Positions 1 to 13,914 of a stretch of 64,000 nucleotides of DNA are shown one piece after another (position 1 is the first letter of the stretch; each line of letters starts with the position of its first letter). This stretch comes from Mesaphorura yosii. Lineage: Eukaryota; Arthropoda; Collembola; Poduromorpha; Tullbergiidae. Below the pieces are notes generated by a model that worked only from the letters and a program-made list of their open reading frames with translations, did no database searches and had not been told where the DNA came from. The position numbers and the translations under genes were made by a program. The stretch covers positions 62,001-126,000 of the forward strand of contig WIXG01000112.1 of NCBI GenBank assembly GCA_009869945.1. The letters are read 5' to 3'.

Positions 1-2809
1 TGTCCCGGCTTTGCATCCAAAGTGATTCGAAAATGTGCTTAACAACTTGCTCCATTCTACCACCCATCATCGAGCCAACAAGACAGAAGAAATAGAAATG
101 GTTGATGGATGATTCCGAGTTAATAATCACGTGTAGTAGCAATTTTCTTTGAAGTTGGCCTTTCTCGTTTCCAGAAACATGAATTTAATTTCTGGCCACT
201 TGATGACTGCTGCTGCAAGAATACGAATACTTCGAATACGAACTTGACTTCGTCGGCCAAAGTCAAGGCAATGCGATGTAATAAAACCGGTCCCCAGTTA
301 AATACCGCATTTGCTTACTAATTACATGAAGACCATAAAATCTTCGCTGCGCTGCACCGCGTTGGTCAATCTGCGCTGTAATTCAAGCGTTTGTAATTTG
401 CTCCCGTGCTCTTCTTACACGTGAAACCAGAAAGACGGCTTGCTTGGCTCGGTCCTTCAAGTTTAAGTTTTAAAAGTGGAATGCCCAAACGCAGCCCGTC
501 GTGGCACGGCTGAAGTGCTCCTCATTTAAATTTTAGCCGAGTAAAAGGTTGACTACGATTAAGATTACAATTACAGAAGCAGCGGAGAGAATTATTGCGG
601 TTTGATTCAATATTATTAAACGTGCCCAAATTACCACTTTTAAAATTTTATTTAATATTTATGCAAATTCTGCTGCCTTTCACGGCGTCTTTGCCAGGCG
701 CAGGCGCATCTGTGCGCGATGCGATGAGTTGTCGCCGTCGCGCGATGGGCAATCTCACGCTCGGCTTGCATGAATTATTCGATAATTGCGGTAATTTGTT
801 AAAAGGTCAACCGATTTCGGGTCTTCACAATACTATTTAGTGAGCAGCCTTAATTCTCCTGTCTAAGATTTAAGGCTAGTCGGACTTTGTACTTACGTTT
901 GGCGTGAAGCATGAGACTATGTCCACGTAATCGCGAATCCGTGCAGGCAGTAATCACTCAAGTATGACTTGTGACGTAAGGAAGTTTCAGACGGAGAATA
1001 AATAATTAACTGTTGCATAATTTTGCAGGCTTGTATCGCTCGGCCGCGGTTCGTGGCTGCTCGTGGTTTCAAGCAAATTCTGAATTAGATTTCTGGGTTC
1101 CTTGAGTCCTTTCATTGACGTATGATTTATTCACACGCCTTTTAATAAGCGCGAGTTTTTAAGACTTCACTAAAACGTTAATACGTTGAGCTTATCTGAG
1201 CCCAGAATGACGCGATGGTGCGACAGCAGTTTTAATTGTTAGGCAGACTAGTCAAGGTCATCATGCACTCGCGTCTTGGATTGCATTATTTAAGCACGGA
1301 TGAATTTCATGTGAGTCAAGCTCGCCAGTCACCATTCAACGAGATGATTGCCGATTTCAAACCCCAAACCAAGTAATTTTAAGCTCGTAATCGTGAGTAA
1401 ATATCATACTTTCTTCCCCATTTCTGCAAGTAATGCGTAATACCAAAATCTGTGCAAGCATACATGCAAGAATTAGGTTGCATTATTCGTTGACTAAACC
1501 TTACAAAATCTTTTGATTTTGCTTACTTTGCATTTTCACTTGACTGCGTCCTACTTGCAGCTCCCTCACTCACTCGCCCGTTCGGCCTATTCATCATGAG
1601 AAAATATTGCGTTTCGAAATCTAAAAAACTGTCACTTTGTCCTTTGCTCATTCTTTCCCTGAATTTGATTTATTACGCATTCACATTCTCAAATCAATTT
1701 AAAAAGTCGGAAAAATTAAAGTTGGCGGGATGCAAACTACTCAAACGAGGGACCCCGTTCACAATTTTGATTTATCTGAAAAATACCTGCAACTTTGTGA
1801 GGATTCCTGCTCTGCGTAATCTCGCAAGTAGGAGTGCATGTTAATCGCTGTGCGTCGTCTTTTTATATTTGAATGCAATTCAAGTCAACTCGGGTCATCT
1901 GCATCGCACTGCATTTTGAATTCCAGACTGCTGTCTCCTTTTGTAATTTCCATTTCTCTCCAATTCACATTTTCTGTCTGTCGTAAAAAGTTCAGTTCAT
2001 TGACCGTAATTAGCAGTTGAGTTCTGCTTTCGATTTCTAAAAATAACGTCAACTGTCCAGTCCACGAGATCCGCTCGACTAAAAGGGCCCTGTGCCGTAG
2101 GCCCAGCTGTCAGTATTTTTCTAAACTTTGTCAAGTTAATATTATTGTTCTTTTGGAACCTGCTCAAGTTTCCTGTCGTCTCGATCAACGAGCCACTACT
2201 CTCAACACTAATTCTTTGCTGTTGGACTCCGTCTACGAGTTACAATACTCGTAAGTATAATTAAGGTCTAGTTAGGCAGCCTGGTTTGGTAATCCAATCC
2301 GCTCAATCTTTAATTTCTATTACTTTCGCTCCGTTGATCCTTCGAAGTCGAAGTCTCAGCGCTCCTTGCATGTTAACCACACTGCAGCAAGAAGGAGCCC
2401 CGCTATCCAGTAGCAATTCGCTTACTGCCCAATTTGGGAATTGGTTCAATTTAGCTCCACGCATCATCTCATTCTCGATTGTAATTGTCCGCTCACATAT
2501 TGCGTAGTGCATTTGGAGTCACAATTTCTCCGGAATCGACCTGCTGTGTATTTGATTGGCGTATTTTGCAATTAACTCTCTCCGTGTGTGCTTGTGTTTT
2601 GCATCCGAATCATTTACCGAGTCTAAATCTCGGGGTTTGTCTCATCCGATTACCGTCGTGTTTCTTAATTGTTGGTGACCATTCTGGTTTTGCCTCATCT
2701 CTCAGCGCTCTGCACCGGATCTATTCATCCACGAGAAAGGTCCCCACCACCTGTACGAAAGTTGGGTCTTGACTGTCTTGTCTTGGATTATTTGTACAGC
2801 CCGAAGCTT
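1..2809. other. Noncoding stretch, nothing recognised
   Basis: I see only short, mutually overlapping open frames without homology or paired splice signals. No RNA gene or repeat was identified. Confidence 0.5.
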
Positions 2810-3245
2810 TTTAAATAGGTCAAAAGGGTTGAATTGCGTCATAAAAGAGTTATGAGCGAAATTTTGTCACATTTTGACATTTTATTGAATCAAAAATGCT
2901 GTTCACTTTTATTTTCTATCCCCATAAATCGCCATCGGCCCGTATCGGATCACAAGCATAGATTCTTCATGAGTGCTGCTATAAAGTCGAAGAAATCCAT
3001 AAAACATCGGAGAAAAAATTGTTATAAAAGGGTTAAAGTGCGCCTTGTGCCTTTTCCTTTTATGACTTTGGCCACTGTGTGAGGCAAAGGAAAAAAAGCA
3101 CTGCACACAGATTTTGATGAGAAGTAGGGCAGGCACTGCAGGGTACTACTTTTTAACAGCTCGGTCTCATTGTTGGACGGACAATACTGACGCTCTTTCA
3201 TTTCCTCGGCACTGAGCTCGGCTGGACAAAACATTGCATTGTATT
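2810..3245 (+). repeat. Dispersed repeat, left module (copy 1)
   Basis: This matches 22287-22670 in the same orientation with many indels. Shared blocks include GCGTCATAAAAG, GCTGTTCACTTTTATTTTCT, GAAGAAATCCATAAA, AAAGGGTTAAAGTG and GTTGGACGGACAATACT, in the same order. No reading frame runs through both copies, so it looks like a noncoding or decayed mobile element. Confidence 0.75.
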
Positions 3246-5130
3246 GGTGTAAAGTGTAGGCCGAGGCCCTTTTATTGCCTTTTGCCTTTTATTCCATTAT
3301 ACTCGTAATGAGAAGAGATTTCGAGATTTTTAATTCAAGCCACGCCATGTCAAGGCAGAGAACAATAGCGGAAGGGTTAATAAAAGTAAAATATGAATCT
3401 TTTTTTAAGAGCTCGGGCTCTTCGGTGCGGCTTGCTTTTCGTTTCAGTTATGGTTTAATGTGTACGAAGCAGGTAAACTCTGGCCAGACCGATTCAAAAA
3501 GAGTTTGGATTCACCTGAGTTCTAAGCACAAGAAACAATCCAGGAAGCCTAGAGAATAAAATTCATTCCAGATTTATGACATGGACACATGATAACGTGC
3601 TTTGCTTGAAGTCCTTTATGAAAGGTCATGGACAACAAACGCGAATGCCTTTCTATAAACACACAACCTTTGAACTTGGACATGAAAAATTCATCTCTAC
3701 TCCTGCAATGTGCAATCGATACACTTTGGAATGCAAATGCGTGTGTGAATTCGCATTGCAAAATAAATCCTGCTTGCATTCCTCAGAAATGTTGAGACTG
3801 ACAAGGAGCACGTTCTTTTCCTTTTCGCTCTTATCAGTTAACTAGTTAAATAGCTAAACAGCTGAACTTGATCCTTGCGAAAGCGATTTAATTTTAATAA
3901 CTCGCAATTTTCCTTGCTTGCTACTCGTACCTTCTATCTCTTGCACTTCGCTCTTACGAGCTGAGCTACAAATTCCAATTCATGATCCTGACCTTTCACT
4001 TGGCAAATCATGCATGCACGGCATATAAACGCATGGTACAAGGCAGGTCTTGTGACAGTGTGTAACAAAGTTCATGATTTCTTGCATGGCAAAGGCAAAA
4101 TGATAAGTTTAAGGAAGCAGAGAGCGAGCGGGCAGATCTTATCTGATCTTGGACCTTGCAGTTTCACGCCACGCACGCGGGCTTGATAAAGATTAGCATT
4201 TGTGAGCAGCGTGAAGTCGCGTAGTCGCGTTATGCTGCATGAAACCTGAGCGTGCACTCTTTAACGTTGAATTATAAATTTTATCTCTGCTGTCCATGAA
4301 TTTCAATTGTTAGAAGTCGGAGCGAACGACACAAATAAGCGCAAGGGGAATAAAGCAGTGGATACTTATGATATAATAGTGTAATACATGTAATTACCAT
4401 TAATTTGTTTGTGTGAATAATTGGGATCTCATTTTTGTAGATTCCTCTACGCTACGCGTTGCCTCAAGAATTTCTTGTAATTTGTCCCAAAGCGGCTTGT
4501 AGCTTGTAGTAATCACGTCAGAGAGCAAAGCATGGCAGAGCTTCTTTATCCTCGCACTGCACTGTTATGTTCACGTACGTATCATCCTTTTCTTTTAAAA
4601 TGATTAATTACATTTTTCCAGAGCATAATTCATTCTGAAGGAAACGCTTCAAAGCAGCGCAGCAGTGCAACAAAGACACGTAGAGACCGAATACTCAAAT
4701 AGCAAGCACAGAATCTTAAATCTCGTGTTGGTTATGTTAAAAGCAAACGCGCCAGCTTAATTCTCTTCTTAATAGGTTTAGCATGCGTTCACGTTCACGC
4801 TCACGCTACACTCGTATGTGTTTCATATTTCATGTATTTTGTACGTTCTGGTCGTTATTCCTCAAATCACATGCTTATTGCTCATTGCTGGTGTGTTTTG
4901 TCTTCTGTGTTGTGTACTTCAATCTGATTTCATTGCATTGCATTGCATTCTGCTTAAGATATGATGTAATGCTGATTAGCTGACTCAAGCCAAGCCGGAG
5001 TCAGTCCAACAGTGGGTAATTTGTAAAATTGAGATTTTGAAGTTTGTAATGTTTAATATTTTGTTGCGCACCAGAATGATAAAGAAGCCTGTACGGACGA
5101 CGGACAATTGTTAGCCAACAAACTGACTTT
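3246..5130 (+). other. Segment between the two repeat modules of copy 1
   Basis: About 1.9 kb sits here but has no counterpart between the modules of copy 2 at 22.7 kb. It is either the interior of a longer element lost from copy 2 or a later insertion into copy 1. I see no transposase or reverse-transcriptase motifs. A short GTTCAC/GCTCAC array lies at 4786-4807 and CATTG repeats at 4931-4949. Confidence 0.4.
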
Positions 5131-5340
5131 ACTTTACTCAATTTTGAAAGAAATTAATCGCTGGCCTTGAGTTCGTGATGCGTGAGTGTATTCCGATATA
5201 CACATTCTGACAAATGAGATACATGCCTTATATTTCCTTACATTACATTGCATGTGCGAAGAAAAGATTACCTTTGTCTTAAGAAATCTCGTATGACTAA
5301 TGTGCTCGTATTAACGCATGCTCGTACTTGTGCACATGAG
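5131..5340 (+). repeat. Dispersed repeat, right module (copy 1)
   Basis: This matches 22743-22935. Shared blocks include GAAAGAAATTAATCGCTGGC, TTGAGT, CTGACAAATGAG, TTACCTTTGTCTTAAGAAAT and CTCGT. In copy 1 it lies 1.9 kb after the left module; in copy 2 the two modules are almost adjacent. Confidence 0.75.
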
Positions 5341-8300
5341 CAGCTCGCGGCTTTCGAGAATATTGACCAATGAGTTATAACGTAAAAATTAAAAATGTGG
5401 GAACATTTTGCTGCATTCTTCCATTTCGACACATTTTCCATTATTTCGGCATGCTGCCCTTTGAATTTCTGCGCAGGAATGCAAAAAATTCGATGAGCAT
5501 TAAGAATTGTCAACTGACTGCCTTTTCAGGTTGACTTATCAGCAAAACACGAACATGTCCATAATCCATGCAGGCAGCCCAGGCCGTAATTTCATGACAA
5601 GTTTATATACTCACTTTCGCACTTTATTGTTGCGACGTCTTTCTGTCTCACATTCATTGTTCCCGATTCACCGCGCTAACCAGCGAAGCTCTGATGCTGG
5701 CTTTAATGACAGTGGCAGTGGCAGTCTCTTACTTTGTTCAGTCATTAAATCACTTGTTCCCATTGTGTGAATTTTATCAAGGGGATGTCCACCAAAACAC
5801 GACAGCTTGGCTGGGTTTAGGCCTGGATACCACCTACAGCAGCAGAATTTGCATATAATGATACACGTCAGAATTTAATAACACACCAGGTCGGCCAAGA
5901 AGTCAAGTCAGTCAGCAGTCACCGTCAGGAGAGCGCTTGCGCTTTGCGGCAAGAAAAGGCAAATAAATATCAGTATTTGGGCAATAAATTCCAAAAACGA
6001 CGCTTCGCAAAGCAGCGAAATCAAGTTAAAGACGTTTTTATTATTATAACATCACATTTTGTTCGAACGTTAATGTTATGAGATGACAACCGCTTGACAG
6101 ATGAGAAGAAGAAGGAAAAGGCATAGCCTTTGCATTAGCAATGTTGTACGCTCGTTCTCAGTAATTTGAGCCAAGCAAAGGCTGGCTGGGTAAAGTAAAG
6201 AGCAAGGTGGACAGGACAAGTTCTTGGACGGACGTGGAGCGAGCATGCATAACTGGTCTGGTTTGGTATACATTATGAATTAAAATGGAAATGAGTCTAC
6301 ATGGAATGCAGTTTTTTCTGTTCTGTTCTCCGGCTGTACTCTCGTCAATTCTTCTCCTTTCAATCTCTACGAGAGTGCGAATTCAGTCAATCTCACCGCA
6401 ATGCTTCTTGGCGAGCAGATGAAGGTCAAATCATCCAAGCAGGTATTTTTGTGATGTAACGCAAATTGCGAACGATCACACTGCAATGCATGTGAATGAT
6501 AAATTGAGAAATACGTTCTCCAGTGAATTAGGCATTCGCGATTCGCATTCACATTCGAGTTACGCAGATAGCCAGCCTATGACATTCTTAATTAATTACA
6601 AGCTTTTGCGTTCAAGAAACCTCGGCTTTGAATCTGCGTTTGCTGTTCGCGTTTTCCTCCAGCGACCTTGATCCTGGATCCTGCTACGGCACGGCACGAC
6701 ACATCAGGCTTTGATTGGCGTACCATGCCAAGACGCGAGGCTAAAACGTTATGCTTTCAAAATGTCTGAGCCTCAGTCAAGCCAACGAAGCCAGCGTCTA
6801 TTATAAATTAATGTCCACGCAACGACCTGCACTGCACGGTTGAAAAAATATTTCAACCAAATTACGAATTACGTACCTATTTCTCATTTCTCACGGCGCG
6901 GCGGCATTCGCGCCGAGACAGACTTGCGCTTGCCAGACAACACAGCGACTGGACGCGACGAGGCTGCTGAGCGTGAGCATAAACAATTTCTCAAAAGTGT
7001 ACATGATAGTCTACTCGGGACGAGACCACAGCGGTAGCGACAGCGGCGAAGTAAACGAGTTTCATTTCGGATGGATGTGTAACGTGAGCAGCTTTTGTTT
7101 GTATGTTTGATATGAAAGCATGTTTACTGTTTAGTATTTACCGGAATCAGAGACAGAAGCGATAGGATTGAGAGACAAAATTACGAATGGCGTGGCATGA
7201 AGAAATAGGATAGGCCATTAATTCCGTGTGATGGCTTGTACTTTCGCATTGTGTCGAGCCTTAATGGACTCTGGATTCGAGATCATGAAACACCTTCAAT
7301 TCCAAAACAACCTGAGAGACGACGAGACTGTGGGACTCGGATTTCAGTTTCGGCTCATTACCGGATGCGTGATGCGAATGCGGGAAATGTCCTCAAGCTA
7401 CCTGAATCATCTGAAAGGAGCGTTGAATGAAATCGAAAGTCCACCGATTCTTTAGAAAAGGCCAAGCCGGGCAAAGCCAAATCTAGAGCCCTCAGCCTGT
7501 TGAACCGTACCGAAGAATGCGCGGAAGGAGGGTGGAAGGAAAAGAAAGTGCGTCTTTCACATGGCATAAAAGGAGCAGGCAAAAAATCGAGGGATTGGAC
7601 ACTTCCGCATACAAACAGTGCATTTACGCGTTGCGTCACCGTCACCGTCACCACATTACGTATTACCTGCGCGTACTTTTAATAGCCAGTGAAAGGGTAC
7701 TGGACTGAAATTCAATGCGACGACCTTCTGAATCGAGACCGAGACTTGAGACTTGAGACTGGAAAGGGTTCTCGTCTTTCACGTGCACGAACAAGAACAA
7801 AAGCACCAACGTGCAAAGCAAAGAAGATTATGTACACAGATCGGCTGTGGCTGTTGAAAGGGAACTCAATTCAGAATTCGACCAAATTGAATGAAGGCTC
7901 TTCAGCAGTCCGGCCGGGCAGGCAGGTTGAGAATGGAGTAAAAAGATTTCCATTTCAATACAAATCTCCGCATTGCGATGCCACGCATCACACGCATTAA
8001 ATGAATGCAATACGTGAAGGACATGTGAAGAATAAATATTTCTAAAAAGGGGAAATGAGTTCAAAAATAGGCAAAGGCAAGAGCCCTTAAAGCAAAGCGA
8101 GATGCGTTGAGATTTTTTGTCCGTGGGAATCCGCAGGTTCCCAAAGGGCCGGTCGATGTGATATCATCTGTTCCATTTTGGGAAACGTGAGGAGTGAATG
8201 TGGACGGGAAAGAGATGAGATGAAGGAAGATGAGGACGAGGACGAGGAAGTCTCCTCCGTTTTCACCTGTGCAACCTAAAAATAGAATGGAAAAGGATCC

Positions 8301-11023
8301 CGATTCTAATTCTGTGATTCATTCAATTTTTACCGACTCTTCCCACCATTCATCCCCTTCCAACGCAAAGTCTGCCTGAAATTTCAATGCACTTCCTCCT
8401 TTGGCCTCTGCGTTGCGTTGCGTTGATAATTCGTTTGGTGCTTGATCTTTTGAATAATAATGCAACCCGGAACAGGAACCCAAACAACCCGGAAAAGATG
8501 GTTCGGTAAATGCTAAAGTAAAAATATTCTTTTCATTATTGAAAAGTCTTTCTGTCGCTTTTGCCGTCGGACGGGAAAGATTTTCCACTAAACCCATCAA
8601 TAACACGCTCTGCTATTATTCAAGTGCTGCGCTGTTGACTTGATGGTTCACACATTACGTGAAATGCGTGAATTGTGAATTCTGCCCGTGCACAATTTTT
8701 ATTTATTCTCGCGTCCCGAAACCATTCACCTGAATTAACTTTTTATGTGTTAAAAAAGGAGGAGAGTGAGAGTAGTGAGAAAGGCCAAGGGCTAAAAATC
8801 GCGTATCGTGTCACAGGGAAAATATTTCCGGGCAGGCACGCATCGCATCGCATTGCATTTTGGGATCATCATCATTCATTTACTCCTTGTCACCGTCGTC
8901 GATCAGTTCGTTTGCGCCGAGGGTTTACGATTTTGAGGGTGAAATGAAATTAATGAGTTTGAGTGGTGTGAAAAAATGCGACTCTCTACTTTTGGGAAAT
9001 TCGATCCTTAATTTTTAACGTTTTTTTCAGTAAATGCAGGCTGGTAGTTTCCGAGTTTCGGGAGAAAAGGCGAAATGTAAAAACGGCAGCAACTGTCCAA
9101 GTGGATGTCAGAGCAAGGGACAGAAGTCATGATCGTGACGTGGCTCAGGCTCAGGCGAAGAAAATGCGTAAAGCATAATTCATTCGATGTTGAATTGAGA
9201 CAATGTAATGGTATTTTAATGGACCGGACCGGACTGCACCAAGATTCTTCTCCACAACATTTGCCATCACCCATCACGATTTGCCTGTATTGTGATTTGG
9301 ATTTTCGAGCGTTGCTTTGCTTAAATGCTTTGCAATCTGCATTTTACAACTGCAAGCAGCAGAATAGCAGAAGCAGAATCAACAGAAGACAGAAGTCAGA
9401 AGTTAATTCTTGAGTGCAGTGCAGCGGTCAGTGGCTGTCTGAACAAGCCATGTAAATGGCATGGCGCAAACATGTCCTTTTGTCGACGCTTGGAACAATC
9501 ATCTTCCATTTAGAGAATACTAAACAAGTGCATTAATTCCGTTTAACAAACGATAAATAGTTTTGTGACCAATGCACGAATACAAGTAGAAGGGAATGGA
9601 TAAAGTCTATTCGACTCGCACAATCTTCGTCTCGCTTCTCGCAAGCCGTAAAAAGCAGTGAAGTCGTTCTGCGAGTGAATTTATGCCTGCTGCGATTTTT
9701 CTCACTGAAAGTGTGGATTATGGCGTGGCATGGAATTCCAGTATTTCTTTTCATGCGAGCTTTAATTGCTGTCTTTTTCTTTGTACGCCGTGCATGATGC
9801 ACGTAGACGAAAAATGTGTGTTGTCCTGTCCTGTGCATTAAGGCATTAACCACCTGTCGCTAATTAAAGCAGGCTGAGTCCGCGTCCTCGTCTCGCGTTT
9901 TTGTCTGTTTGAATTTCCTGTCTTGCAGTGAGAATGCGGGAGAAGACGTTTTCTTTATCGCGGCTCAGCGCAACCCAAATGCGGACGGGCACATAATACG
10001 CTTGTAAACAATGGCGATTACGCAGCAGATGCTGCAAATGATAATATTATTCATAAATATTGTTTTGGCACCCAACACCCTTCCAGCTTGGCCTGGCTAG
10101 CGGATTGCACATTAAACCCATAACACTGCTCTGCTCCTTTTACCTATGCGCTACTTACATAATTATGATTACGGATACATTTATTATGCATTAATTAGAT
10201 AAGAGACAATACAACGCAGGCAATGTGGCGAAAAACATCGTATTCTAGGCAGGTTTTGGTTTTACGTTACAAAATACGAACACGAATTCAAATTCCAGTT
10301 CAGGTTAGTTAATTTGTGGGAAACACATTTCGCGTTCGCATTTAACATTTCTTAAGGAAAAACTACCACTTGAAATAATCTTGGCTGGCCGTTATGTGAT
10401 AACGAGTCTATTTCCCTCGGACGAGACGCTCATTCGATAATTACACGCGTATGCGTACATAAAATTTGCTATTTGCTTGAAAATATGCTTTATTATCGCA
10501 AGAAACGAGTTTGAGGTTGCGTATTACGTATTATGTATGCACGTAGCTTAATTTAATTTCTGCTTCAGATTATTCACGAGTACTGGAGCCGGAGCAGGAC
10601 CGGACTAGACTGACATGACAGGCAGTTAAAAGCTCCTCAGCGACGACATAACTTAAATAGTTGCAATGTGAGATGAAAAGTTGTTGGCTGCAGTGTCCTG
10701 CTGTGGGGTTTAGTAAACTACATTTTTGTACGCGGTTTCAAGTCTTCAAGTTTTCACCACATTTCTTAATTCTGCACTGAATTCAAGTCTGCGATTCCCA
10801 AACGTGTTTTGTATCAGAAGCGTCTGACGTCTTTTACGTCTTCCCCTGAGAAATCACGCATCTACGGCCACAGCCTAGCCAGCCAGATTACATATTAATT
10901 AGATATTGACCTTCCTGCAAGCATGCCACGTCACGCCACAGTGCAGAAAATGCAGAGATGAGATGCAAATGATGCATCTTGTCAATCACTCACAGATCAG
11001 AGCATCAGCGTCAATATAAGCAC

Positions 11024-11038
11024 GCATGCATGCATGCA
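11024..11038. repeat. Short (GCAT)n tandem repeat
   Basis: Nearly four perfect copies of the self-complementary tetramer GCAT are visible. This is a simple repeat without further structure. Confidence 0.8.
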
Positions 11039-13896
11039 GGAGTGAAATGCAGTTCAGCAGGAGTGTTACATTTTAATATGTCAGAAAATTGATATGAGGA
11101 TCTGAGATAATAATATGCAATGCCAATGCAATGCGAGAGACAGTAGCCAAGAGCCAGTGGCCATTATCACGTCTTAAGCCTATTAATGCTACGCTAGGTT
11201 ATGCATGCACGGGAAAACTCACGGCTCATGACGCGCCAACGCGTGGAGCTGTGCATGTTGGTAATGGTAAATGGTAAAAATAATGAAGCTGCACGTTAAA
11301 TAGTTAAATTGAATCATCACTGCCCTTATTACGTTATTACCGTCACGTTTCGCGTTTACAATGTTTGAATGGCTTGCCCTGGCTTGGTCTGACTTTGAAC
11401 TTGTCACTTAATCAAGGCGAATAGCGAATGGCGATGACGAATAGCGAGTTTTTGAACTCTGGTAATCATACAGCTCATAATCGCCATTGTAATGATAGCC
11501 ACAACGAGACGCAATGCAAATGAATGTAAAATGTATTGAATTTTTGTAAATGGGACTGGATTTAATTCTTTCACAACCGGTCAGCGCAGAACAGAGCAGC
11601 GTGGCGAGTTTTACTGCTTTTGATTAAGTAATTAGAGACACATTTTAGAGAAATGAATGATGGCATCTGTTAACGAGGATAATGACAGCGCTCGCATTCG
11701 CACATTAATTTAAAGGCGCTGCCTGGATTCAATTAATGAGGATGAGCGGTGTCATGAAGAGAGTGCGAATGAATGAAGGGTCGAATTGCACGAATTTTGG
11801 AGCTGACTGAGTTGCCTAAGTTTAAGACCATGCTAGACCAGGCAAGGATCAAGGGATCATGTGCTTTAGCGTTTGCAGACGAGAAAAGTCAATATAAAAG
11901 TCATTTTGTCATTTCCTGAGACAATTTTGCTCTTTGCTGTGCGTGCATACATAAAGAATGAGTAATTGGTTCCGTTTTAGTATGCTGTGCTGTCTGTGTA
12001 TTACGAATTAGCATGCTAGCAGAAATGCGTAAGCGAATGAATTCTGCACCCTGCTGGAGAGAGCTCGAGCTCAGATAGGAAGTGAGATCTTCTGCGTGGA
12101 TGCTCCATGCGTAGCGTTGGCATTACGAAATAACATCAGGGTTCATCTGCCTGCCTGTACAAATACTGAGCACATGTGCTTTGTATTTTCTGTGCGAATG
12201 TGGAGAAATTGAAAACATCTTTCTCAAGAGTCAAGATGCTTGCAATGGTTGTATCTGAAAATTGACAACGTGTTAGCTCAGCTGTTCAGCAGTGTGTGAA
12301 AAAATTCACATCTTCGTCTTCGTGCTTGCAACCAGGCGTTTGCGTTACCTACAGAATTCAATATCCTGGTCCAAGTTTTGCGCTGAACACTAAATACGCG
12401 TATGCGCACAATGCTAAGCTGGAATTCGTGCATATAAATTGAGCCGCGCCGACAAGATCGCGATCGCGAGGGCGATCGAAGAGAAGGGTTGATGTTGATT
12501 TTAATTCAACCCGAATCCGAATATTGCAACGAGGGACTGGCTGAGATTGAGCCGACCAGGGCGAGCTTAGAACAAAAGCTTGTGATGACACAGAAATGGG
12601 GAGCAGAATCATTGCGTCAGCGGCAGAGGCAGTAATCAAGGTGCTATATTACTTATTACTCCAACGAATTCGACTAATGCATTTTAGTAGTTTGTATTTG
12701 TGTTTTATCAAGCATAGGATGAGACTCTTCTTTTGCCTTGCTCTTGTGTTCGGTTTTGCTGGAGAAGTTCTCTTTTCTCTGCTGCTCCGTCAGAGTCAGA
12801 ATCAGCCTGAGTGAGTCACAGTCAGTCGCAGCAGCAGACAAGCCTCATCAATGCAATGTGCTAACTATTCTCTTGGAAAATGTAAAATAGCTTAAAACCA
12901 AACTCCAGACTCTAGCAAGCTCTTTCTGCCTCTGACTCCTTTACATTTGTACAAGTCTTTCTATTTGAATTCCTTCTCTGACGGTGACTGCGGCGATGAG
13001 AATATTTTGGCAACGTCGCCACGAGGACTGAGGATTTCAAGCGCGCAGGGATACGGAATGAAGATCTTTTCAATTCTCGTTTCTATATAGTCAGTCTAGT
13101 CTGTCTAGTCTACAGTCTGCAATGACTCTGATGAAAGACGAGACTGAATAGAAAGCAAAGTCAAAGACAGTGAGCGCAGGCAAAGTAAAATCGAATCAAA
13201 TGAATCAAGTTCGCTTTATGACAATGGCATGGCTGAATTTGTGCCTGCGCTGCGCTCTTTCGTTTTTGAGCCAGAATTTGTCGGAATTGGCATTGGCACT
13301 GACATTTAATTACGACGAAATGACCAGTGTGAGACAAAATTTGAACTTGATTCTGGCCTTTTGGCGTAACGAACCGTGAATTCTGGATCGCATGAGGACA
13401 AAAGCTCTAGAGCGACGAGCGCGGTGACAATTTAAGCATGGAGAATGATTAAAAGTGAGATTTGGACTGGACTGGACTTGCTGGCTGCTGCGAGCGTACA
13501 CGAACGCACAGGATGCTGTGTTTTACCACAACAGAACACAGACAAAAGATACGACTTGACTTAACTCCTGATTTCTGCTCCTGCTTCCAAACAACGTGAA
13601 TATGCATTATAACATTGTAATACAATTATACACAACGAGGGAGATGCTGGATGGAGATTCCGTAATATTATTAATGCACCGCGCACCGCGTGCACTCTCT
13701 GCGCGGCACGGGGAGAGGGTGTTTGCTGGATAGGACTTGGAGAGACTCGTTCGCGTTTGCGTTCGCATCCGACTAAAAGTCACGAAGTTACATTTTACTT
13801 TACGCTTGTGAACACCGTCGCGTCTTGGCTTTGGCCAACAAAAGACTCACTGCCACTGCCGAATTGCACTGCGTTTATTACTCGCGTATCATATCT

Positions 13897-13914
13897 CATT
13901 GCATTGCATTGCAT
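13897..13914. repeat. Short CATTG tandem repeat
   Basis: Three to four copies of the pentamer CATTG occur here, the same unit as at 4931-4949 and near 22309. This is a minor simple repeat. Confidence 0.7.
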
